From a virus, in IMG/VR virus record IMGVR_UViG_3300046516_000195, positions 1 through 25,595 of that record: DNA of 25,595 nucleotides. The stretch is one strand, 5' to 3'. Position 1 is the stretch's first letter. Every line of letters starts with the position of its first letter. The position numbers and the translations under genes were made by a program. Below are positions 7,555-13,882 of this stretch, one piece after another. The notes beneath the pieces were generated by a model. It searched no databases. It was not told where the DNA came from and was given only the letters and a program-made list of their open reading frames with translations.

Positions 7555-7734
7555 TTATCGGTAAGGGAATCGCTGGTTGATTATCTCGCTCAATTCCTCA
7601 ACCCACTCTGACGGGATGAGGCGCTGTGCATCGCAATAGCGCTGAATCGCACCGAGAATTTCCTTCATTCGGCGCTCTTCAACGATGAACCGAGGCGTCA
7701 GTCCGAGCGGCGGCTTTTCGGAGGGGCACGTCAT
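7555..7734 (-). CDS. Small conserved phage protein between portal and Mu F-like gene
   Basis: The protein has 59 residues from the ATG at 7734 (MTCPSEKPPLGLTPRFIVEE). GGAG lies 6 bases upstream and the ATG overlaps the portal stop as ATGA; an upstream in-frame ATG at 7746 is less well placed. The KPPLGLTPRFI motif followed by an amphipathic helix (ERRMKEILGAIQRYCDAQ) is a pattern I recognise from small phage proteins next to portal genes, but no function is known. Confidence 0.75.
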   Translation of the reverse strand: MTCPSEKPPLGLTPRFIVEERRMKEILGAIQRYCDAQRLIPSEWVEELSEIINQRFPYR

Positions 7735-9179
7735 TTCTTTCTCCACCGTTTGAGCCAGTCGAGCGCAGACCCCGAATCGCCCATCAGCTTGGACACATCA
7801 GGCAAGTCCGCTTCGCCCGGAGGCGGGGCAGCTTTCGCAGCCTCTTCGGCTTCCGCGATGGCCGCGTCGTCGATGCCGCCGAACATGCCAGTAACGGGCG
7901 CAGATGCTTTCAGTTCCTTCATGCCGGTCGGAATGTCGATCAAGCCAGCGTCAAGCGCATCCGTAATGGCTTGCACTTTTTTCGTTGCGATGTCGGCCTT
8001 TTCGGCCTCAGGCGCGTCGTCAAGAGTGCGGAACGTGAATTGGAATCCGTCGTCCAGCGGCTTGCCGAGGGTCGACATGGACATCACCGCCAGCAAACGC
8101 TGAAGCGGCGTGCGCAACTCCTTTTCCTGCTTCTGATGAACCTTCTCGTGGTACTGGCGCCGCGGGCCTTCTCCGGTGTCGCTCAGACCACTCGGCGATT
8201 GGCCGAACAGGCGGGCAAGAGGAATTCCGGTTGCACCCGAAAGCTGCTGGGCGAACTGGATCAGTACGTCCGACAGTCCCGAGAACGAATACTGGTGCGT
8301 AGTGAAGTCGTCTTCAGCGTCGAGTACGGTCATGCCTTCGTTTGTCTGCGCAAGGCGAGTGAACTCGATCTGCGCTCGCAAGCCGGCCAAAGCCGGACCG
8401 CCTGCCGCGATGATGTCGCGCAAGCCCTTGACCTTCATTACGCGAAGGTGGGCTTTGTAGACCAGTTGTCCGGTGCCGACAGACGCGCTGTCGAATGCAA
8501 TCAGGCGATCCCACAGCGGCTCGAGCACGGACAATCCCCATCCGTTCTCAGCTACGCGCTGATAGAAGGGCAGGTCTGCGCCTTCCATGCGGATCACACG
8601 GCTGTAGTGAATCTTCGCCTTGGGGATGGCGGCGTAATCCGCGATGACGTTGTAGAACATCGGCTTGCCCATGTCGGGGCCGTATTCGGTCACTACTTCA
8701 CCAACTGGTGGCGAGACCATCCAGCGATCGAGAATTAGCAAGCCCTTGAACTGGCCCTTCGCGACCGTTTCTGGCCGGAGTGGCGTTGCAAGGTCTTGAC
8801 CCTCGATCAACATCACCGCAAGCGAGCCGCCATACAGACGCGCCCACTTGCCGTTTTCGCACAGACGATCCCAGATGCCTAGGTTCGTCATGTCGTTTTC
8901 GAGCGCCGTCACTTCGTCGGGATCTAGGCCTGACATTTCGATGCCGCACCGGGTCATGTCTTCCGGGATGGCGTCAACGGCAGCCGCAACGATCCACGAG
9001 CCGCGATATGCCGCCTCAAGCTGGATGCGGTTACGGCTCTGATAGGTCAGAGCGTAGGTCGACGCAGACGACTGGTTGTTGGTGCCCCAGCCGAGTTGCG
9101 CAGTCGCATTGCTGAAGCTGTCCGATGTGCGGACTGCCTGCGTCACGCCGGCCTTCTGGTTTCGACGTGACTTGGACAT
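7731..9179 (-). CDS. Portal protein (DUF1073 family)
   Basis: The protein has 482 residues. Typical DUF1073 portal features are the SYRGSW-like segment (AAYRGSWIVAAAVDAIPEDM, about residues 56-75), the RLYGGSLAVMLIEGQD core (about 113-128), the stem-like FAQQLSGATGIPLARLFGQS (about 304-323) and an acidic, Ala/Pro-rich C-terminus. Twelve copies form the DNA entry vertex, the dock for the terminase. Some databases label this family anti-CBASS Acb1-like; nothing here points to the two H-x-T motifs of that phosphodiesterase. It follows the large terminase gene after 45 bases. Confidence 0.9.
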   Translation of the reverse strand: MSKSRRNQKAGVTQAVRTSDSFSNATAQLGWGTNNQSSASTYALTYQSRNRIQLEAAYRGSWIVAAAVDAIPEDMTRCGIEMSGLDPDEVTALENDMTNLGIWDRLCENGKWARLYGGSLAVMLIEGQDLATPLRPETVAKGQFKGLLILDRWMVSPPVGEVVTEYGPDMGKPMFYNVIADYAAIPKAKIHYSRVIRMEGADLPFYQRVAENGWGLSVLEPLWDRLIAFDSASVGTGQLVYKAHLRVMKVKGLRDIIAAGGPALAGLRAQIEFTRLAQTNEGMTVLDAEDDFTTHQYSFSGLSDVLIQFAQQLSGATGIPLARLFGQSPSGLSDTGEGPRRQYHEKVHQKQEKELRTPLQRLLAVMSMSTLGKPLDDGFQFTFRTLDDAPEAEKADIATKKVQAITDALDAGLIDIPTGMKELKASAPVTGMFGGIDDAAIAEAEEAAKAAPPPGEADLPDVSKLMGDSGSALDWLKRWRKK

Positions 9180-9224
9180 GCGCGAGTGAATCCTTGCTTA
9201 TAGAGGCGCGGGCGCCGAGTAGAT

Positions 9225-10631
9225 TTATCCTGCGAGCGCAGCCCATTGAGCAAGGCCGCCACCAATCAGATGCGAGAACGCTCGCGAGAGTGAGTCGATC
9301 TGATCGTCGAAACTTCCGTTCGGGAACATTCGCATCTCGTCGATCAGCGCTGCATTCCAGCTACCGCGGAGCATGACGACGTTGCCGACGTTCACCTGTG
9401 CAGCGAATGGCTCGGCTCGCGTAACCTTGTCGCCAGATTCCGGCGACGTCGTGACTGGGTAGCCGACGAGCTCGCGCGTGAGGTACAGGACTTGTGTCTT
9501 GCCAGCCTGCCCAGGGTCTTGCGGGATACTTATCTTGGTCGAGACGCCATCCTGCGAGGCTGTATTGACCATCGCTGCATCGCGTTCATCAGGGCCGACG
9601 CGAAGTCGAACCATGTCTGCGATAACGAAGCGACCATCAGGCAGACGGCCAATCTTGCCGCCCGCGGTGAAGTCGCCATCCGTGGTGCTGGCCAAGTCCC
9701 AGCCGCGCACCCACTGGATGTGGCCGTAGGGCAGCGCATCAATGACCTGAATCTGGTCAGGCATGAATATTCCGCCTTCAGCCGGCGCCGGGCGTTGCTG
9801 ATACTGCCCGGCGAACGTATAAGGCGATGCCGCTTCCATGCGGCGCAATTCTTCGACGCTGTGCTTTTCGGGCCACAGCGCTGTACCGTCATCCTGCAGA
9901 GCAGGGAGGCATACATGCTCCCACTTCTCGCCGTTACCGCCAGCGAGCAGCCATCCCGCCAGATCGCTCTCATGCAAGCGCTGCATGATGAGGATGATCG
10001 GCGTGTCAGGTGAGTTTTTACGGGATTCGAACGTGTTCTGAAACCAGTCGATGACGTTCTGGCGCATCACATCGGACCGGGCTTCATCCGCCTTGTGCGG
10101 ATCGTCGATCAGTAGTGCGCCACCAAATCCGGGCCGATGCTTACCAGCGCCATAACCGGTGATCGTGCCGCCCGCACCAACGGCGTACATGATGCCGCCA
10201 GCGCTAGTGCGCCATTCGTCCTTTGCCTGGCTATCTTCTCGCAGGCCGATGCCACTGAAAATGGCCCGATAGATCGGCTCTTGAATCAGCCCACGGACAT
10301 CCCACGAGGATGCTGCCGCCAAGCGTCCGGAGTAGGACGTGTAAATGAACTCGCTGTCGGGCGCGTGACCCAGTGACCATGCGATGAACGATTTGACGAG
10401 TTCGGTCTTGCTGTAGCGAGGCGGAATGTTGATGATCAACCGCTTTGTCTCGCCGCGGAAGATCTTCTCTAGCGCGTCGCAGATCAGGAAGTGATGACGC
10501 GCTTCCTGCCACTCGTAGCCGCGCCGATACTTGAATACGGTCTTAGCAAACGAAAGCAGGCTATTTCTTGCTTCGCGCCTTTCCAGCAACAGCCGCGCCG
10601 CTTCCTGCTGCGATAGCGGCAAGTTGTTCAT
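9225..10631 (-). CDS. terL: Terminase large subunit
   Basis: The protein has 468 residues, a usual TerL length. The ATPase has a deviant Walker A (PPRYSKT, residues 70-76), the adenine-motif-like TSYSGRLAAA (98-107) and Walker B (ALLIDDPHK, 172-180). The nuclease half begins with GWDLAST (about 310-316), whose Asp is the first metal ligand in the RNase H-like fold. It cuts concatemers and pumps DNA into proheads through the portal. Its start lies 71 bases inside the small-subunit gene; no other Met occurs before the conserved region, so the overlap is real. Confidence 0.93.
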   Translation of the reverse strand: MNNLPLSQQEAARLLLERREARNSLLSFAKTVFKYRRGYEWQEARHHFLICDALEKIFRGETKRLIINIPPRYSKTELVKSFIAWSLGHAPDSEFIYTSYSGRLAAASSWDVRGLIQEPIYRAIFSGIGLREDSQAKDEWRTSAGGIMYAVGAGGTITGYGAGKHRPGFGGALLIDDPHKADEARSDVMRQNVIDWFQNTFESRKNSPDTPIILIMQRLHESDLAGWLLAGGNGEKWEHVCLPALQDDGTALWPEKHSVEELRRMEAASPYTFAGQYQQRPAPAEGGIFMPDQIQVIDALPYGHIQWVRGWDLASTTDGDFTAGGKIGRLPDGRFVIADMVRLRVGPDERDAAMVNTASQDGVSTKISIPQDPGQAGKTQVLYLTRELVGYPVTTSPESGDKVTRAEPFAAQVNVGNVVMLRGSWNAALIDEMRMFPNGSFDDQIDSLSRAFSHLIGGGLAQWAALAG

Positions 10632-11058
10632 CCGTCATCTCGATTGGGGTCGCGGGAACGAGCGGAGCGCCATCCTTGCCAGTGATTTCCTGCTCCACCT
10701 TGTCGCGCCACTTCCCGCGCTGTCGGTTCTTTAGCCAGAAGATCGCCGCTGCCGTGTCGGGCGGGTAGATCTTGGTGATGGGCGTCTCAACGATTGCGCC
10801 GTTGACTACGCGAAGATCAATCTCAGGATGTTCAAATCCCATCGCTCGCTGATGCAGCCGGTCGGCCACATCGGAATCAGCTTGCGCCTTTCCCTTTTTT
10901 ATGGACTCGGAAAACCCCGGATGGACCTTCTTCCATTCGTGTATCGAGTCTTCCGACACCTCGAAGAAGTCGGCCAGTTCGATATCAGTCGCACCCAGAA
11001 GACAAAGCTTCCTGGCCTGCTCATCGAACTCAGGCCGGTATTTGCTTGGTCTTGCCAT
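10561..11058 (-). CDS. terS: Terminase small subunit
   Basis: The protein has 165 residues. An N-terminal HTH (about residues 17-45: LCLLGATDIELADFFEVS and following) recognises DNA; the middle (KGKAQADSDVADRLHQRAMG) and the IYPPDTAAAIFWLKNRQRGKW stretch are hallmarks of phage small terminases. It selects the packaging start site and loads TerL. It lies just upstream of, and overlaps, terL. The 5' side is a non-coding spacer holding a tRNA-like element. The ribosome site is weak. Confidence 0.88.
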   Translation of the reverse strand: MARPSKYRPEFDEQARKLCLLGATDIELADFFEVSEDSIHEWKKVHPGFSESIKKGKAQADSDVADRLHQRAMGFEHPEIDLRVVNGAIVETPITKIYPPDTAAAIFWLKNRQRGKWRDKVEQEITGKDGAPLVPATPIEMTDEQLAAIAAGSGAAVAGKARSKK

Positions 11059-11114
11059 GATCTGAGTTATCTATTTCTTTCAGGGGCGCAGCGCATCGGA
11101 TAAATCCACTCAAG

Positions 11115-11199
11115 AGTAGGGGCTGGACTTTAACCAGCGACCTGCAGGTTCGGGCGCAGCCCTAAGCCTGCCGCTCTCCAATCACTGAGCTACCCTACT
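11115..11199 (-). tRNA. tRNA-like cloverleaf with enlarged anticodon loop
   Basis: Read on the minus strand this folds as a class-I tRNA: a perfect 7-bp acceptor AGTAGGG/CCCTACT, bases T8 A9, D-stem GCTC/GAGC with a 10-base loop, G26, anticodon stem GCAGG/CCTGC, variable loop AGGTC, T-stem GCTGG/CCAGC and a 7-base T-loop. Two things are wrong for a normal tRNA: the anticodon loop has 18 bases (11149-11166), holding a self-complementary GGGC-TGC-GCCC, and the T-loop is TTAAAGT, with A where C56 is expected. CCA is not encoded. It may be a pseudo-tRNA, a tRNA with an 11-base insert, or a tRNA mimic. No amino acid is assigned. Confidence 0.65.
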
Positions 11200-11288
11200 G
11201 TTGAGCGGCTCCACTCTCTCGGCGGCACAATCACAATCGCCGCGAGCAGGATGCAGTAGGCGAGGGATAGGGTGGTGGGGGTGATCAT
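11190..11288 (-). CDS. Small single-pass membrane peptide
   Basis: The peptide has 32 residues from the ATG at 11288, which overlaps the stop of the metallophosphoesterase gene as ATGA. The sequence has a short polar start, a hydrophobic span (LSLAYCILLAAIVIV, residues 7-21) and a charged C-terminus with R-E-W. Its TAG stop (11192-11190) overlaps bases 8-10 of the tRNA-like element. No family is recognised. The coupled start and the clean membrane span support a real gene. Confidence 0.5.
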   Translation of the reverse strand: MITPTTLSLAYCILLAAIVIVPPREWSRSTVG

Positions 11289-12475
11289 GCGGCCACCTCG
11301 AACATCTCGGGGACAACCGTGTTTCTAGCCACCTCACCATATGCGACGTGGTAGGTAATCGCCTGAGCCGATCGTTCGGACACGTAGCCATGGCGCGCTG
11401 AATGGGCGTCATTCGCCGCAAGCGTCCGATGCTGCACAACGGTCACGCCGTTATGCTCTTTCTCATCTTTATGATGCTGATGACCCGTATGGATCACCCG
11501 CTTCGTCGTCGCTCCCCACATTGCCGGAAACTTCGAAGCGAACAGCAGCGGCATGTTTTCCTTCCGGGTCAAGTGACCGTGGTGGAAGCCAAGCATGTTC
11601 GTGCCGTGTTGCCATGCGTAATAGGGCGATTCCGAATCGATCACCTCGACGCGCGGCTCGTTCTCGTAAAGTGCACGGAACATGGCGCGAAGCCATACGC
11701 TAGAACTGAGGTCGTGATTCCCTTCCGCCATCAGCACGACAACCTTCTCGTGCCGCTCCAGCGCGAAATCAACGATTCTGCGCAGCACCCGAATGGCTAC
11801 GCCAACGATCTTTGAATACCGCCCGTCCTGGTCGAGGATATTCGAGTGAAGGGGCGTCACTGGCAACATGCCGCCGCTCCCGTCGCTATGCAGGAAATCG
11901 CCGAGCTGCGCAATGAACGCGGTGCTCGCCTTCGGTGCGGCTTCAATCATGTGCGCGAACGCTGCAATCAGCGTGCGTTCAGCAATCTTCAGATCCCAGT
12001 CGGCGCCAGTCTCTTTACCCCAAGCCAACATGCCAAGGTGGTAATCAGTGAACGTGTACAGGTTGCACAGCGCCTCGCAGGTGCCTTTGGGCATCGGGGC
12101 TGGCTTCACCCGCGGCAACGTCTCTGCCATCGCGGCGCACGCCTCGCGGAAGATCTCCGCCTGGCGATCAGCGTTCACTGCGGACTTCACCCACTGCGCG
12201 CGAGGCTTCCCCTCGTCGTCATAGTAGGTCGACACGCCCTTGACCATGAAACCGTCTGGGACGGTCTTGGTCATGTCATGGCGCGGGCTGAAACCCATCT
12301 TCGCTGCCCGGATCTGCAGCGCATCGAGCGCGCGGATGATCGAGCTGTGATGGACGTCCAGCGCCTTGGCCGCTGCGTTCGGCGAGCCATGCTCAAATAT
12401 GGCTTTCAGGAAATCCGCCTCCCGCGGCGCGGCAAACTCCAACAAACCTTTGTCGTATTGTCGTGCTGCGGCCAC
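11285..12475 (-). CDS. Metallophosphoesterase with N-terminal HTH
   Basis: The protein has 396 residues from a GTG start (12475) with AAAGGGG upstream. Residues 15-55 form an HTH/winged-helix-like part (GSPNAAAKALDVHHSSIIRAL). The calcineurin-like metal site follows: D-x-H in FTDYHLG (142-148), GD in LGDFLHSDG (191-199), GNHD (252-255), then FHHGH and HTGHQHH late in the protein. Similar HTH-phosphoesterase proteins occur in other phages without known substrate. Placement between the early genes and terS is compatible with a DNA-end or nucleotide processing role, but this is inference. Confidence 0.85.
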   Translation of the reverse strand: MAAARQYDKGLLEFAAPREADFLKAIFEHGSPNAAAKALDVHHSSIIRALDALQIRAAKMGFSPRHDMTKTVPDGFMVKGVSTYYDDEGKPRAQWVKSAVNADRQAEIFREACAAMAETLPRVKPAPMPKGTCEALCNLYTFTDYHLGMLAWGKETGADWDLKIAERTLIAAFAHMIEAAPKASTAFIAQLGDFLHSDGSGGMLPVTPLHSNILDQDGRYSKIVGVAIRVLRRIVDFALERHEKVVVLMAEGNHDLSSSVWLRAMFRALYENEPRVEVIDSESPYYAWQHGTNMLGFHHGHLTRKENMPLLFASKFPAMWGATTKRVIHTGHQHHKDEKEHNGVTVVQHRTLAANDAHSARHGYVSERSAQAITYHVAYGEVARNTVVPEMFEVAA

Positions 12476-12485
12476 GGTTTCCCCT

Positions 12486-12683
12486 TTATGAATCTAGTTT
12501 TGCGCTGAAGTCGCCACAGAAATCATCGGCAGCGACTTGCGGCCATACATATAAGCCGTCATACACGCCAATCGGCGCGTACCGGCGACATCTGAATTCC
12601 TGCTCGGCAAACTCGCTGTGCCGACACGTCTTGCATATCTCCGTGCGCTCAGCGACAACCGGTTCTTTCGGCTTGCGAGGCAT
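12486..12683 (-). CDS. Small Cys-rich (zinc-ribbon-like) phage protein
   Basis: The protein has 65 residues. CKTC (residues 17-20), a single Cys near residue 32 (FRCRRYAP) and FCGDF (55-59) give a four-Cys metal-site pattern; the W-P-x-V before the last Cys is typical of a widespread small phage family. AGGTG lies 6 bases before the ATG. It ends 10 bases before the GTG of the metallophosphoesterase. The start lies 17 bases after the CCA end of a tRNA-like element. Function unknown. Confidence 0.75.
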   Translation of the reverse strand: MPRKPKEPVVAERTEICKTCRHSEFAEQEFRCRRYAPIGVYDGLYVWPQVAADDFCGDFSAKLDS

Positions 12684-12699
12684 CAGATCACCTGGATAT

Positions 12700-12796
12700 T
12701 GGTCCCGGCTGCTGGAATCGCACCAGCGACCGCCGTTGGCGTCGCCCGTGATCAGCAGGCTAATTCGCTCACGACAGACTAGCGCGGGCAGCCGGT
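12700..12796 (-). tRNA. Degenerate class-II tRNA-like element with encoded CCA
   Basis: On the minus strand: acceptor ACCGGCT/AGCCGGG (6 of 7 pairs, first pair A-G), a 29-base D region with only CGCT/AGCG pairing, anticodon stem GCCTG/CGGGC with 7-base loop CTGATCA (apparent anticodon GAT, but C at position 37), a 16-base variable arm that pairs GCC with GGC, T-stem GCTGG/CCAGC with T-loop TGCGATT (G at position 55), then A and CCA. Long variable arms belong to Leu, Ser and Tyr tRNAs, not Ile, and the D region is about 8 bases too long. It is tRNA-derived in shape; a working tRNA is doubtful. Confidence 0.5.
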
Positions 12797-12827
12797 CAGG
12801 CTACCCGTATCTAAGAGCACGGCATTG

Positions 12828-12851
12828 AATAAAAAACCGTCCGAAGACGGC
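12828..12851 (-). terminator. UUCG-capped intrinsic terminator
   Basis: On the minus strand CCGTC-TTCG-GACGG (12837-12850) is followed by TTTTTTATT. A stable UUCG tetraloop with six T residues makes this the most classical terminator in the window. It ends transcripts coming from the small-gene and structured region at 12852-13608, or serves as the equivalent of the late leader terminator that an antiterminator overrides (inferred). Confidence 0.85.
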
Positions 12852-12969
12852 AGAGTAGCCAAGGGGAAGCTACTAGCGAGAAGAATGGGTGAGGGAGTCC
12901 GCGACTAGCAGGCAGAGCCCCATCCGTTTGCGGGTTGCCATCTACATAAGCGGCGGCGCAATCTAGTGA

Positions 12970-12986
12970 GCCACATCACATGCGGC
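12970..12986. promoter_or_regulatory. Imperfect palindrome, operator candidate
   Basis: GCCaCATcacATGcGGC is a 17-base imperfect dyad with one mismatched pair. Part of it, CACATGCGG, recurs in the perfect palindrome at 13006-13019. The two sites are about 30 bases apart, which suits cooperative binding by a dimeric regulator. No promoter is evident beside them. Confidence 0.3.
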
Positions 12987-13005
12987 AATGTCCTCTACCC
13001 GGCGC

Positions 13006-13019
13006 CCGCACATGTGCGG
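13006..13019. promoter_or_regulatory. Perfect 14-base palindrome CCGCACATGTGCGG
   Basis: CCGCACATGTGCGG reads the same on both strands. It lies in the gene-poor stretch and shares a half-site with the dyad at 12970-12986. It may be a regulator binding site or an RNA hairpin with no loop; the first is more plausible. Confidence 0.4.
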
Positions 13020-13236
13020 ATTGTTCTGGGATCGCTGCGGACATCAATGGTCGATTGCGGCTGTCACCCTCGTGCATGCCGCCTTGGTAGGCTGCTACGT
13101 GCGATTTAACGGCGGCCCTCCTGGAAGGTTCTGTGCGCCGTACTCTTTACCCAAGCCAGTTCGGACCGGGCGGCATGCATGAAGGTCGTCCGTTGTGCCG
13201 CAGGGGTAGACGAGACCCTAGTACCATCGGCGTTTT

Positions 13237-13289
13237 TGGTGCTCCACCGCCCGTATCAAGCTGCCGAGCCTATCGGCTGGCGACGGAGC
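13237..13289 (-). other. Long stem-loop ending in ACCA
   Basis: On the minus strand GCTCCGTCGCC pairs with the downstream GGGCGGTGGAGC over about 11 positions with two G-T wobbles, and encloses a small AGCC-GATA-GGCT hairpin. The 3' side is followed directly by ACCA and no T-run. It begins 7 bases after the stop codon of the small gene at 13296-13391. It looks like a structured RNA element rather than a terminator. Confidence 0.4.
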
Positions 13290-13295
13290 GGGGGA

Positions 13296-13391
13296 TCAGT
13301 CCAACTTGTCTTCTACCCGGCAGCACACTGGCCGCCCATCCATCATCCGCGAGCACCAGAAGCAAAGCGGCCCGAATGACTCATACGTCAC
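13296..13391 (-). CDS. Tiny Cys-rich protein, GTG start
   Basis: The predicted peptide has 31 residues from a GTG that overlaps the upstream stop as GTGA. It has LCFWC (residues 9-13) and a later VCC (22-24), spacing that could bind a metal ion. No family is recognised and the ribosome site is weak, so translation would depend on coupling to the gene at 13388-13489. Confidence 0.4.
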   Translation of the reverse strand: MTYESFGPLCFWCSRMMDGRPVCCRVEDKLD

Positions 13392-13489
13392 TCGTCGGGT
13401 TCCAGCGTCTCCGCCAGATCGGTCAGCGTTTTCGCCATCCCGAGGTTCAGCGTGGCGAGCCAGAGCATCCATGCGGTCAGCGGATTCAT
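13388..13489 (-). CDS. Tiny membrane-type peptide
   Basis: The peptide has 33 residues from an ATG overlapping the upstream stop as ATGA. An N-terminal hydrophobic part (LTAWMLWLATLNLGM, residues 4-18) is followed by an acidic C-terminus. It could be a small membrane peptide or an amphipathic helix. No family is recognised. Coupling on both sides with neighbours suggests a three-gene mini-operon. Confidence 0.5.
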   Translation of the reverse strand: MNPLTAWMLWLATLNLGMAKTLTDLAETLEPDE

Positions 13490-13608
13490 TTCGTCAATCG
13501 CCGCAACTCATCCAGCCGCGCGATCATCGAAGCCCTGAGCGCCGGATCGATGTTGCGCATGCGCTCCAGATCCAACTCCAGGCTGTCGATTAACTCTTGT
13601 GCGTTCAT
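13486..13608 (-). CDS. Tiny helical protein
   Basis: The protein has 40 residues, almost entirely amphipathic helix with alternating Leu and charged residues (ELIDSLELDLERMRNI, residues 5-20). It starts 18 bases after a UUCG hairpin (13626-13639) and ends in an ATGA overlap with the next small gene. It is a plausible small regulator or assembly factor, but nothing is recognised. Confidence 0.5.
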   Translation of the reverse strand: MNAQELIDSLELDLERMRNIDPALRASMIARLDELRRLTK

Positions 13609-13625
13609 TGCTTACTCGAATTCTG

Positions 13626-13639
13626 GCCGGCGAACCGGC
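13626..13639 (-). other. UUCG hairpin without T-run
   Basis: GCCGG-TTCG-CCGGC on the minus strand is a very stable tetraloop hairpin between the stop at 13669 and the ATG at 13608. No T-run follows, so it is not an intrinsic terminator. It repeats the theme of a strong hairpin about 18 bases before a start codon. Confidence 0.55.
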
Positions 13640-13668
13640 AAGAGGCGTGTTGCGCGCCTGCGGGCGGG

Positions 13669-13866
13669 TTACAGCTCACGAACGGGCTGCGGCGGGGTGA
13701 ATAGTGCTTCGGCTCGCCGACGCGCTTCGCTCCATCCAGCTGTAACCGTGAGCGTTCGGCGCTTCTCGGCGCGCTTTTCAGCATTGGCCTGCGCCGCCTG
13801 CTTTTCCTCAAGTACGCGCTCGGGGTTCCCGTACATTCGGGATTCGAGGGGAGTGGGGAAGCGCAT
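13669..13866 (-). CDS. Small basic hypothetical protein
   Basis: The protein has 65 residues from the ATG at 13866. The N-terminus (MRFPTPLESRMYGNPERVLE) leads into an Ala/Glu/Arg-rich helix and a Pro-rich end (FTPPQPVREL). The frame is open further upstream to 14076, but that part runs through a terminator hairpin and lies antisense in frame to the neighbouring gene, so the shorter form is chosen. No clear ribosome site is seen. Function unknown. Confidence 0.5.
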   Translation of the reverse strand: MRFPTPLESRMYGNPERVLEEKQAAQANAEKRAEKRRTLTVTAGWSEARRRAEALFTPPQPVREL

Positions 13867-13882
13867 GGCGGGGCCGGAAATG

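Larger units (their letters stand above)
12852..13295 (-). other. Stretch without a confident gene, rich in inverted repeats
   Basis: Neither strand holds a gene I can support. Minus-strand candidates are short and lack family resemblance: 26 codons ending at 13147, 33 codons at 12976-13077, and 23 codons at 12905-12976, the last two joined as TGATG. The plus-strand readings are also unconvincing. The stretch contains two near palindromes (12970-12986 and 13006-13019), an 11-base inverted repeat (13073-13083 with 13169-13179) and a hairpin at 13237-13289, and ends in a terminator at 12828-12851. It may encode a structured leader or small RNA. Confidence 0.5.

Noticed and set aside
7731-9179. 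Anti-CBASS Acb1 function for the DUF1073 protein
   Set aside because: The label is attached to parts of this family in databases, but the length, order and gene position fit a portal protein and I see no pair of H-x-T motifs of a 2H phosphodiesterase.
13161-13180. T-arm-like GTTCGGACC on the plus strand
   Set aside because: The loop lacks the required A at position 58, the stem is imperfect and no acceptor or D-arm can be placed around it.
12988-13182. Plus-strand frame of 64 codons in the gene-poor stretch
   Set aside because: No ribosome site, no recognised motif, opposite direction to all other genes, and it runs through inverted repeats.
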